Below, in pieces: positions 33,642 through 48,261 of a stretch of DNA of 64,000 nt. Source of the stretch: Sordaria brevicollis (lineage: Eukaryota > Ascomycota > Sordariomycetes > Sordariales > Sordariaceae); the NCBI GenBank assembly GCA_033439795.1, contig JAUTDP010000010.1, positions 434,001 through 498,000 on the forward strand, read 5' to 3'. The position numbers were made by a program, and so were the translations under genes. Position 1 is the first letter of the stretch; each line of letters opens with the position of its first letter. The notes beneath the pieces were generated by a model. That model ran no database searches, was not told the origin of the DNA, and saw only the letters and a program-made list of their open reading frames with translations.

Positions 33642-36600
33642 TTACCTCTAGGGAAAATTTGAAGGGATACAACAATGAGCGGGTGGTGGAAGAAACTTCC
33701 GCCTGTACGGACTAGAGATTTGGGAAGTCAGGAAAAAGGAAGGAGTGAGGGACTGGGCAAAAGGGTTGTGACATTATGTTGGATGTCTCTTCGGGAAGGA
33801 GGAACGAAAGGGACTGGGAAAAAGGCCCAAAGGGAGGATAAATGCAATGTCCAGTCATAAAAGGCAGGAGCAATTGAAATTTGACAGCTCAAACCTTGAG
33901 AGCCTACTCGCCTGGGAAAAAATAAAAGCGATGTTACCTAACACACAAAAGTATACAGCCAACGTCAAAATACTTCAACCACAGCCCGAACTGTCTAGCC
34001 GTGTCTTTCCAGTCCTGCTTCATTGAAGCCATCCTATTACCATGTTCATGCCCTGGTTATGTCGATTGAAACACAACCGTCGTGCACATGATCGGTTCCA
34101 GTCTGTTGGGACTGGACGGCTCGGAAAGAAGCCAATCGGGTCGTGTCTTATACTTCCCTCCCTCCCTCCAGGCATAGAGGTAAGTATTTCCCAAAGGTTT
34201 GGGTCACTGTGTAGAATGTAGGTGTCAAATGCGTCTTGGACAACGGTACCTACACATCACCCCTTAAAAGTTTGTTAGCGCGACTCTTGTAATAGGGGCC
34301 TGCAAAAGCTCGCAGAAAAACGCCGTGACAATTATATTCAATGGAAAAAATTTGAGAGAGTGTATGAATTAGGGAAAACGCATTGGATTGATACCAGTTT
34401 ATTGTATAAAAGTTGGTGGAATATTGGTTGAGTTGCGAAGTATATCTCTTGAAGTCCCGTGTTAACGAACTTTCAAGGGGTGATGTGTAGAGGTAGCAAA
34501 TTAGGTTGCCCGCAGAACTTTCGTGAACCCTCAGGGCCATTGGGGCAAAGTAACTTCTCTTGTGGTAGAAGGATGAAACCGATGAATGTGACGGACGTGC
34601 CAGAATCTGTGTTCGCCCTGCGGTCTTCTCTTGTCCTTTCCTGAGTTGTTGTAACTGAGCAGGGCTGGATCACTTGACCACCAGGGGTACATGTACACCT
34701 CATTGAGGAAGAGAAATCTTCAGCCCTGTAAGGTGATATTGATACCTCCACGGAACTGCCCATTTTCGTGGTGATAGATGGCGTTTGAGTGGCTTGCGAG
34801 AAGTCTGACAGTCCAACAGTTCAAGGACCAGGCATCCGGTAGTTCTATGAATCCCTGCTCTGCCACTTTGCATGTTTTGTGATTACTAATCGCTGTGAAG
34901 AAAAAGCAACGAGAAGGCGAGACGACGTACGTACAATATTGGGAAACGTAGGTAAGCTCTCATCAAGATCTTGAAGATGTGAGCGAGATACCATGGCTCT
35001 CGCCTAAGTCTCGTCCCTTGCGGGTTGTCTTATTGTACGGTGCACATAAATCCGATCATGGGGGGGTCGTAAATCCGGTGCCTGGCTGTTGCGATACGGT
35101 TTTCTCCCGCTTCACTTGCCTTATTTTTCACCATAGTTTCCACTTGTTGATAGGGAAATGAATCCTTCTCTCAATGCCCCTGGCTTCAATGTTTTTCATG
35201 CTCATCAGTGACTGGAGAAAGAGTGCAAGCAGGAGCAGAAGGATCTCCAACGGCTCGCCTCATTCCCAGGAGGCAGACAATAAATCCTGATCTCTCCTGT
35301 CACTTCCGAGCTATCGAATTTGATATTCGGGCTTTTCGGGACCAAGTTAGGAAAGTCACGATCGAAAGAAGAAAGCGTTTCGTGATGTAACCGTCTTGGA
35401 GATTGAAACGAACTGTCTGTCCAAGCTGTCAGACTGGAATGAAGGATAGTAGAGGTAGATACCAAGACGACAGGGGTTCAATCTCCGAAATAGTATATCC
35501 GACATGGACCAGACTGCTTCTGTGACTGTTCGGAGTTTTGACAGCATTTGACTGTGTCAATTTCGAGTTAGACTTTCCAAATTTCATCTCGCAGCTTGTT
35601 CGGGTTCCTCGTGGGCGACTGGGGAGTACGAAAATAGTGTGGGGGTTGCCTGGCTTTCTACGGCCGTAGAGGAATAACAGCCCTATGAACAGAAACGGAC
35701 AAGTTAGACGGGTGCGAAGCCTGACGGGCAGGCCATCAAAGACTTTGGCTTATTAGTCTTGGTGTTGGAGGCCAAGCAACATTGAAGGGCAGGGAGGATC
35801 GAGGATGAAGCAAAATGTTCGTCGTAAGTTTTTTAGACACTGCAACTATGCAGGTCCCAGCGTGGTTTGTCCCTGATTTGATATATTGAAGCCCGAAGTG
35901 CCTCACGCCCTTCCTGTTGACATCTTATGCCGATAGAAAAAGGAGGCATTCATCGGAATACGTGGTGTTGAGTTGGTCGAGCTTCTCTTTAGCTCCCGTG
36001 CGATCTTCATCGGCGATCAGGCAGCAAGTCTCAGGTCGATTCATATCCGCCATCATGCCTCGGTCTAGAATTCGGGTTTCTCCTTGCTTTCCTAACGTCC
36101 GATATGGTTCGGAGAAAGAAGACCGCAAGGGATGGAAGGATTCATCAAGTCTAAGAATGGCGTAATTCCGATTTTGACAGGTTTGGTAGAGAACTGGGAG
36201 AGCGAGATGGGGCAAAAGGCACGCATCTATCACAGTACAAAATCGTGAAGGACCTTCAACTGTCACCGGCATCGAGTTTCTTACACAGTAGGGCAGTGTA
36301 GAAAACAACCTTGAAACCGGCGAGAATGTCTCAGAGTTATCGTTGATGCTTCCCTTGGAAGCTATCGTATAAACAATGAGAGAGCTTGCTAGGCCCTGCC
36401 AGGGTGGATTGTAAAAGGTGTGCCGTGTGCGTACCTCTCTCTACATGTACGTTCGGATCTTCCAGAGGGTCTCACCACTGCAACACCCCGGGTTTTCCGG
36501 TATTGCCAATTCCCAAGCGTCTGGTTCAACCCCATATTTCTTGCGCGGTTCCCCTCAAACGGTTCACTGGTACTGGGGCTACCCCCTTGTTAAAAGACTT

Positions 36601-38189
36601 TTGTAGATACAGTATTTCGCTGTGTTTGGTCCAATTCCGTAGTGTTGCAGCGAAGGGAACCTCAGAACCCTATTAATTCGATCAAGGAGCGCTGCAATTT
36701 TCTTAATATCGATGTTACCCAGTGGCTCCTGATGGTCAGTTTTGTTGGCAATATGGACCTTGAATTTGGGGGGGAAAGTGGCCGGTTTTTACCCCCATCT
36801 CTTGGGAAATGGAAGCCGTCGACGATCTCGTGGCTTGAAGTGCTGAAAATCATCTGATGTGTCACAGATGCGGGTAGGGTGTGGATGATCATGTCTCGTT
36901 TTCGCATTTGGAAATTCTTGGATTGCTTGGGATGACTGCGTCTCGTGGAATCCTCTGTTTCGCCTGTGCTGGACGGTCCAAAGTGTGTCTCGGAGACGGT
37001 GGACACGGTTCCGTGGGTGAGGAGTGTCACTTTCCCGGTGTGCTAAACCGGAGCAGTTCCGGGCCTGCGGTCGTTGACGATGCGCTAGAGAATAGCGTCA
37101 AGCTTCTTTTTTCTTGGGCGCTCCGCTCACCGAGTCCGCCCCTGATTGGGCGCCGATGGAGGAACCGTGATGAGTGGCTGAGTTCCCAACGGAGTGAACT
37201 TCCAGGGGGCAGGCGATAGAGACAACCCAACTGCTGCATGTCTCATCACATCGGCGACACGGAAACGCATCGACCTCTCTATCCAGCCCTATTCTGGCCT
37301 CTTTTGCCTCCTCCTTGCCCGTTCTTGGACACAATGCGAATGGAGGCCCAAATCACACCAAAATGCCGAAGGGAGTGTATTCAGTGCTTGAGCCCAAAGT
37401 GGAAATGGCCTGGTGCGTCGCATCCCGCCCAGTAACCACCAGTTCACAGTCTCACAGTGTTCCCGTCCGTAGGGAAAGGGCATGGAATGGAGGTGATGAT
37501 GATCAAAACTGATGCTGGGCTGAGTGCTGAAAGTGATTGCCCCTGGGGAGCAATGAAGCGTGGAGCTGGCTTGGCTGGATGCCTGGGGAAGGACACCTTC
37601 TGCAGCAGCACCCACCTCGTCTGTACTGTGATCAGGGGTTTACCAATAACCGGGTCAGCACATGGAACAAACGAAGAGGGACAGAAAATGGGGGATCACC
37701 TGTACCGTGCCAATAGTGTAGGGGATAATATCGAGCATGCATCACTGAACTACCCCCTTGGCAATCGTCGCCAGTGGCCATGCCAATGCCTTCATCATCT
37801 TGCTTTGCATCGTTGTAACATACCCGGGCCTTGGTTGCTTCACCAAAATCTTACATGTAGTCTGGAGAGCATATATGAGATGACTTATCCCCCACACCCA
37901 TTTCGCGTGAATGTTGTATCCAGGTACTGTATATGCCCTACGACGCCTCCCACAATTTATCTTTGCTGTGTGACGGAAAAAGTTTTGTCGACGACCGACC
38001 CGGCACCCTCCAATAATCCGGTTTTCTATTGTCTCGGAAGTCTCGTGAGCGTTCGCCGGCACCAAGGAGAACGAATATTGAGTGGTGGTTGTTGGGTTTC
38101 ATAAAGAACGGGACGCACATACAGTCAAACAGCAACACACCACCTACCTGGCCGGCTTGACTGGCTCGAAGAGAGAAACATCTGCATCC
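33642..38189. other. Gene-free interval (about 4.5 kb)
   Basis: No supported gene or RNA. The longest frame (37457-38104, +) is cysteine-rich, has no family resemblance and overlaps frames on the other strand. Copies of the TAGAGGTA half-motif occur near 34489 and 35451. Composition is normal. Confidence 0.5.
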
Positions 38190-39152
38190 ATGGCCGCCAC
38201 ACTCCCACGCCCGGCTGTCCTGCCGCATGTGCACGCGAGCGGGTGTCAGTCGTGTTCAGCTTCGGATTGTCTTTCACTTTCAATTATTTCTCCTTCACCG
38301 GCAGCATCATCGACCGCTAGCGGCAATAACACCACAGCGGGGAGACTTGCCAGTATCGCACCCACCAATAACGCACCAACACCAAGTGGGGCCAACTCAC
38401 GGACATCATCAACACCATCATCGTCGTTATCAAAGAAGCCGCAACAGCAGCAGCATGCCGATTCCAACATGTCGCAAAGCGTCGTCTTGGCTCATTCCAG
38501 AGAGCTAGAGCCTCATCAACCTGTTTCAACGTCCATGCAAGACATTGCTTGGTGTCCGATGCAAGACTCACCACATTCTGAAGACGATGTGACGACGTCT
38601 TTCCCAGAGCTGCTCGTGGCCGTATGGCCGACAACAACATCAACACGATCAACAGATGGGCGCAGCCGACAACCATCACAGAGTGTCAGCGTTAGCGAGT
38701 CCATCGACACCCCACTTATCCACATTCCGCAGTGCAAACTTTCAGTCACCAACTTTGACGATATCCGCCAACCGTTACCAGCGGCAGGAAGAGGGGGTCC
38801 ATATTCGGGACACGGAAGCATCAAGGTTGAGCAGGTCGCTCTGCCGCGGGCCGTGGTGCAGCAATTCATGTCTGGCATCCGGCTGCCCAATGGGCTTGCT
38901 GCCGACGTCGCGTTTCCGCGTCACTTTGACGACGACGACGAGTGGGTGCAGTCGCGATGCATCCTGTCCGACTTTTCCGAGCTGGAGGAGGAAGAGGCGG
39001 CTCGGCTGTCGAGCGAGGAGAGGTTGTGCTGCTGGGGAAGCCTCGTTTTGAGTCGCGATGGAGACCATGGATGGGACCTGGGGTTCGTGGTGCACCGCGT
39101 CTTGACGCAGCGGGATCCTGTCACCGGAAGTTGTGGATGCGGTCGTCGATGA
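38190..39152 (+). CDS. Hypothetical protein, low-complexity N-terminus and conserved-looking C-terminus
   Basis: A single exon of 320 residues from the ATG in CATCCATGGCC, which is in strong context; the frame is open further upstream (to 38082) but without an earlier ATG. The first 110 residues are rich in Ser, Thr, Ala and Pro with a short Gln run. The C-terminal 110 residues look more structured: PRAVVQQFMSGIRLPNGLA, an acidic FDDDDEWVQ segment, LSDFSELEEEEAARLSSEE, then a cysteine-containing end (CCWGSLVLSR... GSCGCGRR). I recognise no family. There are no introns, signal peptide or membrane helices. It is the last gene before the transposon tract, 640 bases from the first LTR. Confidence 0.55.
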   Translation: MAATLPRPAVLPHVHASGCQSCSASDCLSLSIISPSPAASSTASGNNTTAGRLASIAPTNNAPTPSGANSRTSSTPSSSLSKKPQQQQHADSNMSQSVVLAHSRELEPHQPVSTSMQDIAWCPMQDSPHSEDDVTTSFPELLVAVWPTTTSTRSTDGRSRQPSQSVSVSESIDTPLIHIPQCKLSVTNFDDIRQPLPAAGRGGPYSGHGSIKVEQVALPRAVVQQFMSGIRLPNGLAADVAFPRHFDDDDEWVQSRCILSDFSELEEEEAARLSSEERLCCWGSLVLSRDGDHGWDLGFVVHRVLTQRDPVTGSCGCGRR

Positions 39153-39788
39153 CCGGTGATCCATTGGTACTTGACAACACACGTAGCATTTGTCTTTGAG
39201 CCTAGGGGTTTTGGCGTTTCGTTGCTCTCTTTCCATCTTTTGGGCAAACTGGAACTGGTAGTATTGGAGGGAAATGTCTCTTGGGGATAACAAAAAGACA
39301 AAGGCATGGACCGGTATTATGGCGTCGGGTTTTGAGCGGGAAGGCCGGGTAGCGTAGCCAGTTTGCAACTTTGTATGTACCTGTACGTTATCCAAAATGA
39401 TGAGTGTATAATCCATCTCCAATTCTCCATATCCGAACGAGACGTGCACTGGGGAGCATTTGAAGGATTGAAGCAATGGAGCATTGGAGGGATCCTGAGT
39501 CGAGGAGCGGAGTAGCACAGGTAAAAATAAATCAACGCAGGGCTGCATTTGTCAGAGAAACCGATAAGATCACCGAGTTTTGTCCTTTTTGTGTGTTTCC
39601 ATGTAGACCATGGTGCCTGGTGCTTGCCTTCAAGGGGGGATGGATGGGGATGTCTGTAGCGGAGATTGAGGAGGAAGAGCAAATGCATCGGGCCTCCCTC
39701 CGGTGACCAACCAGACGAGGAGGAACGGCTTCCGGCACCGGCTAGAGGCCAGAGCGGTCAACAAGGCAATACTAGAGGTAGGTATGGC
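39153..39788. other. Gene-free flank of the RIP-mutated tract
   Basis: Unmutated DNA between the last gene and the first retrotransposon. It ends in a TAGAGGTAGGTATGG copy of the dispersed half-motif (39773-39787), immediately followed by the target-site duplication. Confidence 0.6.
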
Positions 39789-39793
39789 TGTGG
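39789..39793. repeat. Target-site duplication TGTGG, left copy
   Basis: Five bases TGTGG directly precede the left LTR and recur directly after the right LTR (48573-48577), as expected for integrase-mediated insertion. Confidence 0.9.
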
Positions 39794-40083
39794 TGTAAGG
39801 ATTGGCTCCTTGGAGATAAGCAAAGACTTGTGTGAAATGGAATGAATTGATTAATGGAGAAGAATCTACCTCTCTAATTAATTGGGGGACCTCCAATCTT
39901 ATACCCTCCTAGTATTTGGGCGTACTTATAGGGCTACTCAAACCCTATAAGTACTTACTTATACCCATCTAACTATTTATAGTAAGTAAAGGTCTATATT
40001 AGGTAAGTACTACCCTTCATAGGTAAATATATTATTCGTATTTAAAAAGTACCCAATAGGTTGCGTCGTAAGCGCCGCTTATA
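39794..40083 (-). repeat. Element 1 left LTR (290 bp)
   Basis: It aligns without gaps to 48283-48572. It begins TGTAAGGATT, and its end ...GCCGCTTATA matches ...GCCGCCCACA in the other copy. All differences I can see are C/T or G/A transitions. The outer (left) 80 bases retain G and C while the inner part is converted to A and T. Confidence 0.95.
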
Positions 40084-41810
40084 ATTTACCCCCGTAAAAA
40101 AGATCTATTAACGCCCTCGTTAATTCGTATCGGTATAAATAATTAAAAAAAGATATAATAAAAAGTAATTCATCGCGCAATTAAAATTTATCGTATAAAT
40201 TTATTATAAAAGCAAATTTTTTCTACCGCTTTATTCGCCACTTATTCTTTATCTATTATTTATTTAATTATTCTATATTCGTCGTAATATATATCCTCTA
40301 TACTTTTGCGGATTATAATTCGGGTAATATAGCGTTAATAAACGAATATTAAAATTTATTAAATATCATAAAGGGCTTTATTAATAATAAATTCGGCGGT
40401 TAATTTAATAAAAGAGATAGGACCGCATCCGGAGTTAAAAGTTCTAAACTTTACAATACGTCCCGATTCTTTATTATATAATTCTTTTTATATTTACGAA
40501 TAATCTTTACTAAAAACATCGTTAAATTAATTTACCAGTATATTAATAATATAAAAGTCGTAATTAATTAGGTTTCTAAGGACGACGTAAGGGTAGAGGG
40601 TTCGGTAATAAGGGATATAGTAGGCCCGTTCTTCGGGAATTATTATTCGGTTACCGGGCTATTAGGGAGGCGTAAATTTTTTATAGTATATAATATATTA
40701 GAAGGCGGCAGTTAAAACGTTAGCGGTTATACGCGTATCCGGGTCTAGGTTAATAATATATTTGGCGCCTCTACGTTTTTCGTAAATTCGAGCGAAATAG
40801 GTTATTTATTAAATAGGGTCGATATATTTTTATTTACCCGTTTAATAGTACTATATTTTATACTATAGTATCCAAATTACGTATTATTTTAGCGTGAATA
40901 GTATTTCTTTATATAGTTCGCCGACGTAGCGTATATCGCACTTTATAAAATACGCATAATATAGGATATATTAATAGATAAATACCTTTTATAAAAAATT
41001 ATTTAATTAACGGGTAATAATACATTCGACTTATTTTACCGTTATTATTCCAATTATAACGAAGTTTACCTTCTATAATAATATTACACTAATATTTATA
41101 TCCTTAATATAATATTTATTAAAGGGCGCGTATTTAACACGATTTAGGACCGATATATAATAAGTATTACCGTTGCAATCGATAGCGTTTATATTAAATT
41201 AATATATACTTTAGTAAGTAATATTTAAGGGTAAGTTTAAAGTAGATATATTTATAATAGCATTTTTAAGAGTAATTTTATAAATTGGGCTTAAATTTGT
41301 AAGAATCGTTATTTAGGAGAAAAGAATTATTTAGGAAAAAAGAATTATTTAGAGGTAATATTTAGGGAGAGAAGGAAGGTAATAGGAAGAAGTGGGGGGG
41401 GGGGAGGATATTTTTATAATTTCCTAATAAACGATCCGCAGGGTATCTATTTACCGAATATCCTTCATTTTACGTATTTAGTACTTTATTTCCTAATTTC
41501 GTATAAAATCCATTCTATTTAGTCCTAATTCCTTTAAAATTTTCTATTCGATAAATTCTTAGCTTAAGCCATTATATTTAATTAATTATCTTTTTATCCC
41601 GGCTTTCGTTTATTCTTTGAAGATAATTCGCCGGCAATAGTCCTAAATTCGAATAGGGCTAATAAAAAGTAATTATCTATTATAGGGGTCGAAATAATAA
41701 GGTTCGAAGTAGTCGATAGATATTACGTTATATATTTTCTATATAATTGGGAAATTTAATTTATACGTTAATTTTCCGACCGTTTGGATAACCTTAAATA
41801 GTCCAACGTA

Positions 41811-44800
41811 TTACGGTCTAATTTTCCTTCCGATCGATAAAGTAAGAAGGATATTATAACCTTTATATAGGTAAAATATAACTTTATCGTTAATTTTAAA
41901 GAATTTTATTATATACTTCCAATTATAATAAACTTTTATAATTACGGCCGCTAATATAATAGCGTTAATTATATTTATTTTCAAAATTCCTAAATTCATT
42001 ACCTTTTCGGGGACCCGGCCTACTATAAATTTAATTATATTATTAAGAGTAAAACCTATAACGGTTTCGTTAAGGGATATACCGGTCGATATAAATTTAG
42101 TATTATTATATATAAATTAAATATAAAATAATATTTCGGACTATCGAATTCTATTTATTATCCCGTAGAGGAAATACCTAAATACGGACTCAACGGTTTA
42201 AATTATTCGTTCCGTCTATTTATTTATTATTAGGTAGTAAATTATTAAATATAATAAATAGGTACCTAATTCGTACTAAATTATTTTTTATATATCGGAA
42301 AGGAATTTAGAGTCCTAATTATTTAATAATTATTTCGGGATTCCCTAATTCGCAGAGAGGAAGGTTATAATTAAGATTTTCCCTTATTATAAAATTATTT
42401 ATATTATTTTACCCCTTAAAAATAAAATCTAGCAATTGAATTTATTTACGTATACGAAGTATATATCGTACCCGTTTAAATTATAAAAGAGGCTAATTAT
42501 AAAATTAATATTAACGAAGAAATACGGGTATAATAAAAAAAGAATAAGCTAGAGGTTTCCGTAAGCTTTATACCGGGCAATACGGTATACAATATATTGG
42601 GGGTAAATTTATACGAATCGGCGGAATTCCTTATAACTATAATTAATATAATATAAAGTAATAAGTATTTTGCAAAATTTATTATACTCGTAATAATTCT
42701 TTCTATAGAATATATTAAAAATATTAGTAATATAATTAGAAAGTATATATAATTTAGGGGTTATACCCTCTATAATTCTTTAGAAGAGACCGTTCCGGAT
42801 TTCGAAGGGTAAAGTAGCCGGTTGTAAAATTTGGTTATTCTTTTTCACTATATCTAATACGCTCCTCTATTTCGGATTTTAAAAATAACCGGTTTAAATT
42901 TTTCTTCGGAAGTCGGGGTTAATTTCGATTAAAATTGTCCCCCCTCGTTTTAGCGCTAATATTTCGGATAGTTTAATACTAATAACCTTTAATAATAATT
43001 TAATAATTTTAATAAGTAGTAATTAAAGTAGTTAAGAATTAAACGGCGCGCTTTCGGTATATATAATAAGGTTTACCCAATATTTTAAGTAATCGTTTAA
43101 TAAATTATTTAAGGAGTTTAATTCTATCCTTAATTCGAATTTATTAATCGGGAGTCTAAATAATATATCCGGTACGATATAATCTTTACTTAATTTATAT
43201 AAGATTTTAATATTTTATTAATTTAAATATTTAAAAGCTTAAATTAATCTTTTATTTTTAATAAATATAGTAGTAGAATTAGCGATATCGGTATATTATT
43301 TTACTAAATTTAGAATAATTTTATAATTTATAAATACTTAAATAGGATATTAAATTTTAACGATCTATTATTTATACTTCTTTAATACTTATATAAAGCC
43401 GTATATTTCTATTTCTATCGATTAATACCTCTTTTCAGCGTCCTAGAGGGTTTTATTAATAAAAGTAATTAATTTAATAAATATCGAGGGTAGTAGGGAA
43501 ATTATTTCGCCGTTAATAATAATTTTAATTAATACTTCGTTTTTAATATAATAAACCTATACGCCGATTCCTAGGTTAAAAATATCAAAATCGATATATA
43601 ATATTTTAATTAGCGAAAAGTAAATAAAAATAGTAGGGCGGAATAATACTACTTTAATATCGTTGAAAATTTTCTTTTCTTCCGGAATAGGAAGTAGGAA
43701 GGAAAATTTTTGAGCTTAATTTCTCTAATCGGTTTTATTCTTATATATTTATTTATTAACTTTAATTATATTTACTTTTCGCTATTCTAATAAATCGATT
43801 ACAATTATAAATTATAAAATCTTATAACGGAATTAAATCAAAAAGCTAATAAAGATTTCTAGGTCTTTTAGGTTTTTAAGAAAAATAAAGCGTTTAATAG
43901 CGGCGAACTTTTCTTCGGAAGTATTTATACTAAATAAATTAATTACCCGTCTTAATATAACGGCGTTAAGAAAACTAATAAATAATTTACTCGGGCCGAT
44001 AAATATATTATATTATTATAAACGTTCGAATAATTTAATAAAGTTTCGGATATAGTCCTCTAAAGTTTATAAACCAAATATAATATTATTATAATAAATT
44101 AGCGCGTTAATACTTCGGAGAATAATATCTATATATTTCTATACAAAAGCGTTAAAATTCTTATAATTTATAATAGTATAATTAAACGTAAATTAACTTA
44201 TATAAATTATAATAAAGAATATTTAACGGTTTTCGGGGTAAATAAATTATTAGTAATAGAAGGCAATAGCATTAAAAACGGTAATATATTTATAATTTCT
44301 TAATTTTGCAATAATCTTTTCTTACATCCTTATAAGGTACAAGTCCGTAATCGCAATACGGTTAAATCCGCGGATATTTATTATTATCCTTCCTTTCCTA
44401 ATACCGTCCGGTATATCCCTTTAAATTACGAAGATTAAGAAGGAGAAAAATACTTTTTAAGTTATAAATATAATTTTTCCTATATCCTTTAACTTTTAAA
44501 TAGTATTTTAAATAACCTCTTTACCCTTTTAATTTAATAAGTAAACTCTCATTTTCTTAGGAATAAACTTCTATTAATCGTTTCGGAAGTCGACGTTTAT
44601 TTATTATTCTTTTAATATTTTCGCGAAACCTTTATTTTTAAATACTATAGTAAATTCCAATAAAACCTTCGCTAGACGTTTAGCGCCGCCTAAATTATTT
44701 TTATTTATAAAAATAATTATACCGTATTCGTATTTAATATTATTAATTATAAAGATTATTAATATACGGATTTCGTCCTTTCGCTTCTCTTTTATTAAGG

Positions 44801-45550
44801 GTTCTTATATTACTAAATCGATTAAATTTACGTTTATTAGGAGGAGTATTATATTAAAATCAATAAATAAAAAGTATCCGACCTATTATCGTACGGGAAT
44901 AATTAACGGTTAATTGGTTTTATTATACGTAAATATTAAATAAAAATTTAAATCGGTAAGTAATACGAATAAAAAAAACCGGTTAATCGGGGTTGGGTCG
45001 AAAATAAAATTATAATCAGCGTTATAAATATCGTGAAATACGGGGAAGTAATATATAGTAACTAATAGGATGATAATATACTTAGTGGTATAAATTTTAA
45101 CTTATTAAGGTTTAATCCGATTAGCGAAAGTAAATAGAATAGATACGCTATATAATTTAACGTTAATAATAAATTAGGATAATAAAATATTAAACGCCTC
45201 TAGTCCTATATAATTTATATTAAAGAGAAAGTTTAAAACGAGGTTATTTATTAAAAAAATTTCCTTCGTAAAGGTTATAAATATTAAAGCCTTAATCGAA
45301 GTATCGATATTGGGGAAAACGAATAGGAAGAGGATATATTTTTTAAATTTTAATACGACTTTATTAATACCTTTTAAAATAAAAGGGGTAATTCATTACT
45401 TAATACGCAAATTAAAATAATATTTAATTAGCTAATAGCGGTCGATTATTAATAAAGAATAACCCGTATTTATATAAATTTATAATTCGTTATTAAATAA
45501 TATCCGAATTTTTACTTTTAAATAAATCTATAAACGAAACCTATAATTTG
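41811..45550 (-). pseudogene. Element 1 pol remnant: protease, reverse transcriptase, RNase H, integrase
   Basis: Read on the minus strand through many stops, family landmarks appear in order. Near 45.45 kb is a protease-region LIDRHW-like stretch. At about 44.09 kb is the RT active-site region, where YxDD has become YYNN (Asn codons at 44085-44090). It is followed by LEDYIRNF and STSEEK landmarks to about 43.85 kb. Near 43.4 kb is an RNase H segment EKRY.SIEIEIYG. At 41811-41999 a still-open 62-codon frame gives the integrase C-terminal FKINDKVIFYLYKGYNI. Stops are largely TAA/TAG from CAA, CAG or TGG, as RIP would create. Boundaries are approximate. Confidence 0.85.
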
Positions 45551-48261
45551 AACTATTTTTATATTATTAATAGGAGGATAACTCTCTTCTTCTAATACCC
45601 TCCGCTTTTATATTATTAGATTAGCATTTCCCGACCTTCCGCCGGTTTAATAAAAGGTAGACCGGCTATTATATTACCTAAATATTTAATAATATATAGT
45701 ATATATCGACCTTATATTTTATTTATTTTATTAATCATCGCGTAGGTAATTTCGCTTTTTCGGGTCGGGTCGCTTATACTTTAAATAAATAGGGTATACG
45801 TATTCTATTAATTTAAATTTACTTAGGAAAGACTTCGGGCATTTATAATATTAATAGCGGGGGGTTTTAGCGTTTATTAAGAAAGCAATTATAAAGAATA
45901 TAAATCTTTAGTATTTAAATTCTAATAGGGGTAAAGGAGGTTAATCTTTTTACCCTTACTCTTTTTAATCGTTAAAGCTTTAAACGGCGAAAGTATTTAT
46001 ATTAAACGCGTTATCCAAAATATCTTCTATAATTAAATATTAATAATAATTATTTTAATTATCGTTTTCGAAGGCCGTATTAATATACTTGGGTTTAGGA
46101 GCTAGGAAGCGCCTATTCTTAGGAATTATATAAAGAATTAATTATTATTAATTATTCCGTTAATTCCGATAATTATTAATATTACTTTATTTATTAAAAT
46201 TCCCGGGGTAAGTAGGATTATTATAGCCGAATAATTAAGTATTAGGGTTTTAATAATTTTATTAGGAAGGGTAACTAATTTTACCCTTATTTTAAAATCG
46301 TTAGGAGCGCTCTACTAATTTTCGGGCCTTATTTTTAATAATAAATTCGCGCTCGGCGATATTTCTTAAGAATTTATTTAATATAGTATTTTTTTTTAAT
46401 TTGGTTAATTCCGATTAAATATTAGGGTTTAATACCTTAAAGGCGGCGGTAAATTAGTTTTAGAATAATATTCTATATACTTTAGCGTCGCGGACTACAA
46501 TTTATACGAAGGCGGAAAGGTCCTATCTTTTTATTACATTCTAAAAGGAAAAGTTGGCCTTTTTAATATCTTTTATTGCCTTCGAATAATTTTTTTTGAA
46601 ACGTTCTTTTAACTTTTCATAAATTATTAAAATATTTACGGATAGTAGGATTTATCAATTAACGGCAGTTAAAATATACAAATATTATATTAACGTTAAT
46701 TTAATAAAATAAAATATCTATATTTCGTATATTATTTATACGCTATAAAATTATTCGAAGAATAATAAACGGTCGGTAAATAGAAATATATCGTAATATT
46801 TATTTATTTTACCGTCGGATATTATACCGGATTTATTAACGTCCTTTATAAAGGGGTCGAAGTATTTTACCTCGTAGGCCTTTAGCGGTCCTTTTATTTA
46901 TTAGACCTAAATATTTTGGGGCTCGTCCTTATACTATTGAATAATTTCCGTAATAATTTTAATTACATTAACGGCGTTCTACGCTCTAATTTCCTAGAAG
47001 GTTAAAGCGAATATAGCCGCCTAATTACGCTTCTATACCTCGTCGTATTTTTCGTTATTAAATATATTAAATATAAAAGATTTTATTATAGATTTATTGA
47101 ATTATAATTCTTAGGATTATTTTAATTAGAATTGGGAAAGTTTATTATTCTTAGTTTATCCGGCCGATTATATATCTTTTTTTTAATAGCTTTCGGATTC
47201 GTCGCCTTCGGTATTATTATTCTATCCGTTATCGGTTAATCGCAACCCGGCCGGTATTTACGGTAGAATAATTTAATTTTTTAAAAACGAATCCTCCTAA
47301 TACGGGTAGGAATTTAAAAAGTTAATTTAAAGTATAGGTATATTATAGTCTAATTTTATAAACGAAGGATTTAGGAAATTAAGTAAGGTAATTAATTCTT
47401 ATAATTCTTCCGAAGTAACTTCGTTGGATAGGGATTCGCTAAATAATTTTACTTTGCGTACGTTAAGGCCGATTTGGCTATTATAAAATTGGAATAAATA
47501 GTATAAGGGTTATATTAATGCTTTTTAGCGATAGGGAAGCGCTTCTTACTAATAGGAAGGTAATTCTTCGTAGATAGGCGAAAGTTTAGGAAATAGTTTA
47601 GGGGATTAATTTAATTTATCGGGTAATTCGGTACATTTTCGCGACGTAACTTTAGTAGTTGAATTTAATAATTGAGAATTTTAAGTAGACGCAGACTAAT
47701 AACGGGAGCGTTTCGATTAATAACGTAATAACCCATATAATAATTAATTATATTAAAAAGAGGGGCCTAATTAACCTTATTCTTAATTTAGGATTATTTA
47801 TTTATAGAATTAAACGAATACGGCCGTAAGAGATTTAATAAATATAGCCCACTTTAGTAGCTAACGCTTTTTTCCGGGGATAGGAAGATCGGTATTAAAA
47901 TTAGGTTATAAAGCTTTCGCTAATTCGATATCCGAATTGAAAATCCTTTTCGTATAAGGGTAGCCGGATCGGTAAAATCTAATAATTTACCGCATTCTCT
48001 CTTTTAAGTCGACGAATATAGGGAAAGGGAAAAGGGAAGGAAGATTAAATAGGGGTAATACCGTTATAGGAGGCTAGGTATTAAGGAGGTCGGTAAAGGA
48101 GCGACCTATTAAAGAAAGGAGGCTACGCCCTATTAATACTTATTAATATCATTACTAACGCGGTATCGACGCGAAATTATATAACGTAGTGCGTTGGGAA
48201 GAAAAGAAAAAAAAAAAAAATAACGACCCGATAAGGCTAGTAAATCGGGAAATTGGTTATT
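45551..48261 (-). pseudogene. Element 1 gag region, unrecognisable in detail
   Basis: By position, between the protease region and the primer-binding-like site, this should be gag. It is too degraded for me to identify a zinc knuckle or a start codon with confidence. Confidence 0.5.

Noticed and set aside
37457..38104. 215-codon plus-strand frame
   Set aside because: Composition is irregular and cysteine-rich with no motif, and it overlaps minus-strand frames of similar quality.
41811..41999. Open frame inside element 1 as a separate gene
   Set aside because: Its sequence is the integrase C-terminal segment of the decayed element, with no start or promoter of its own.
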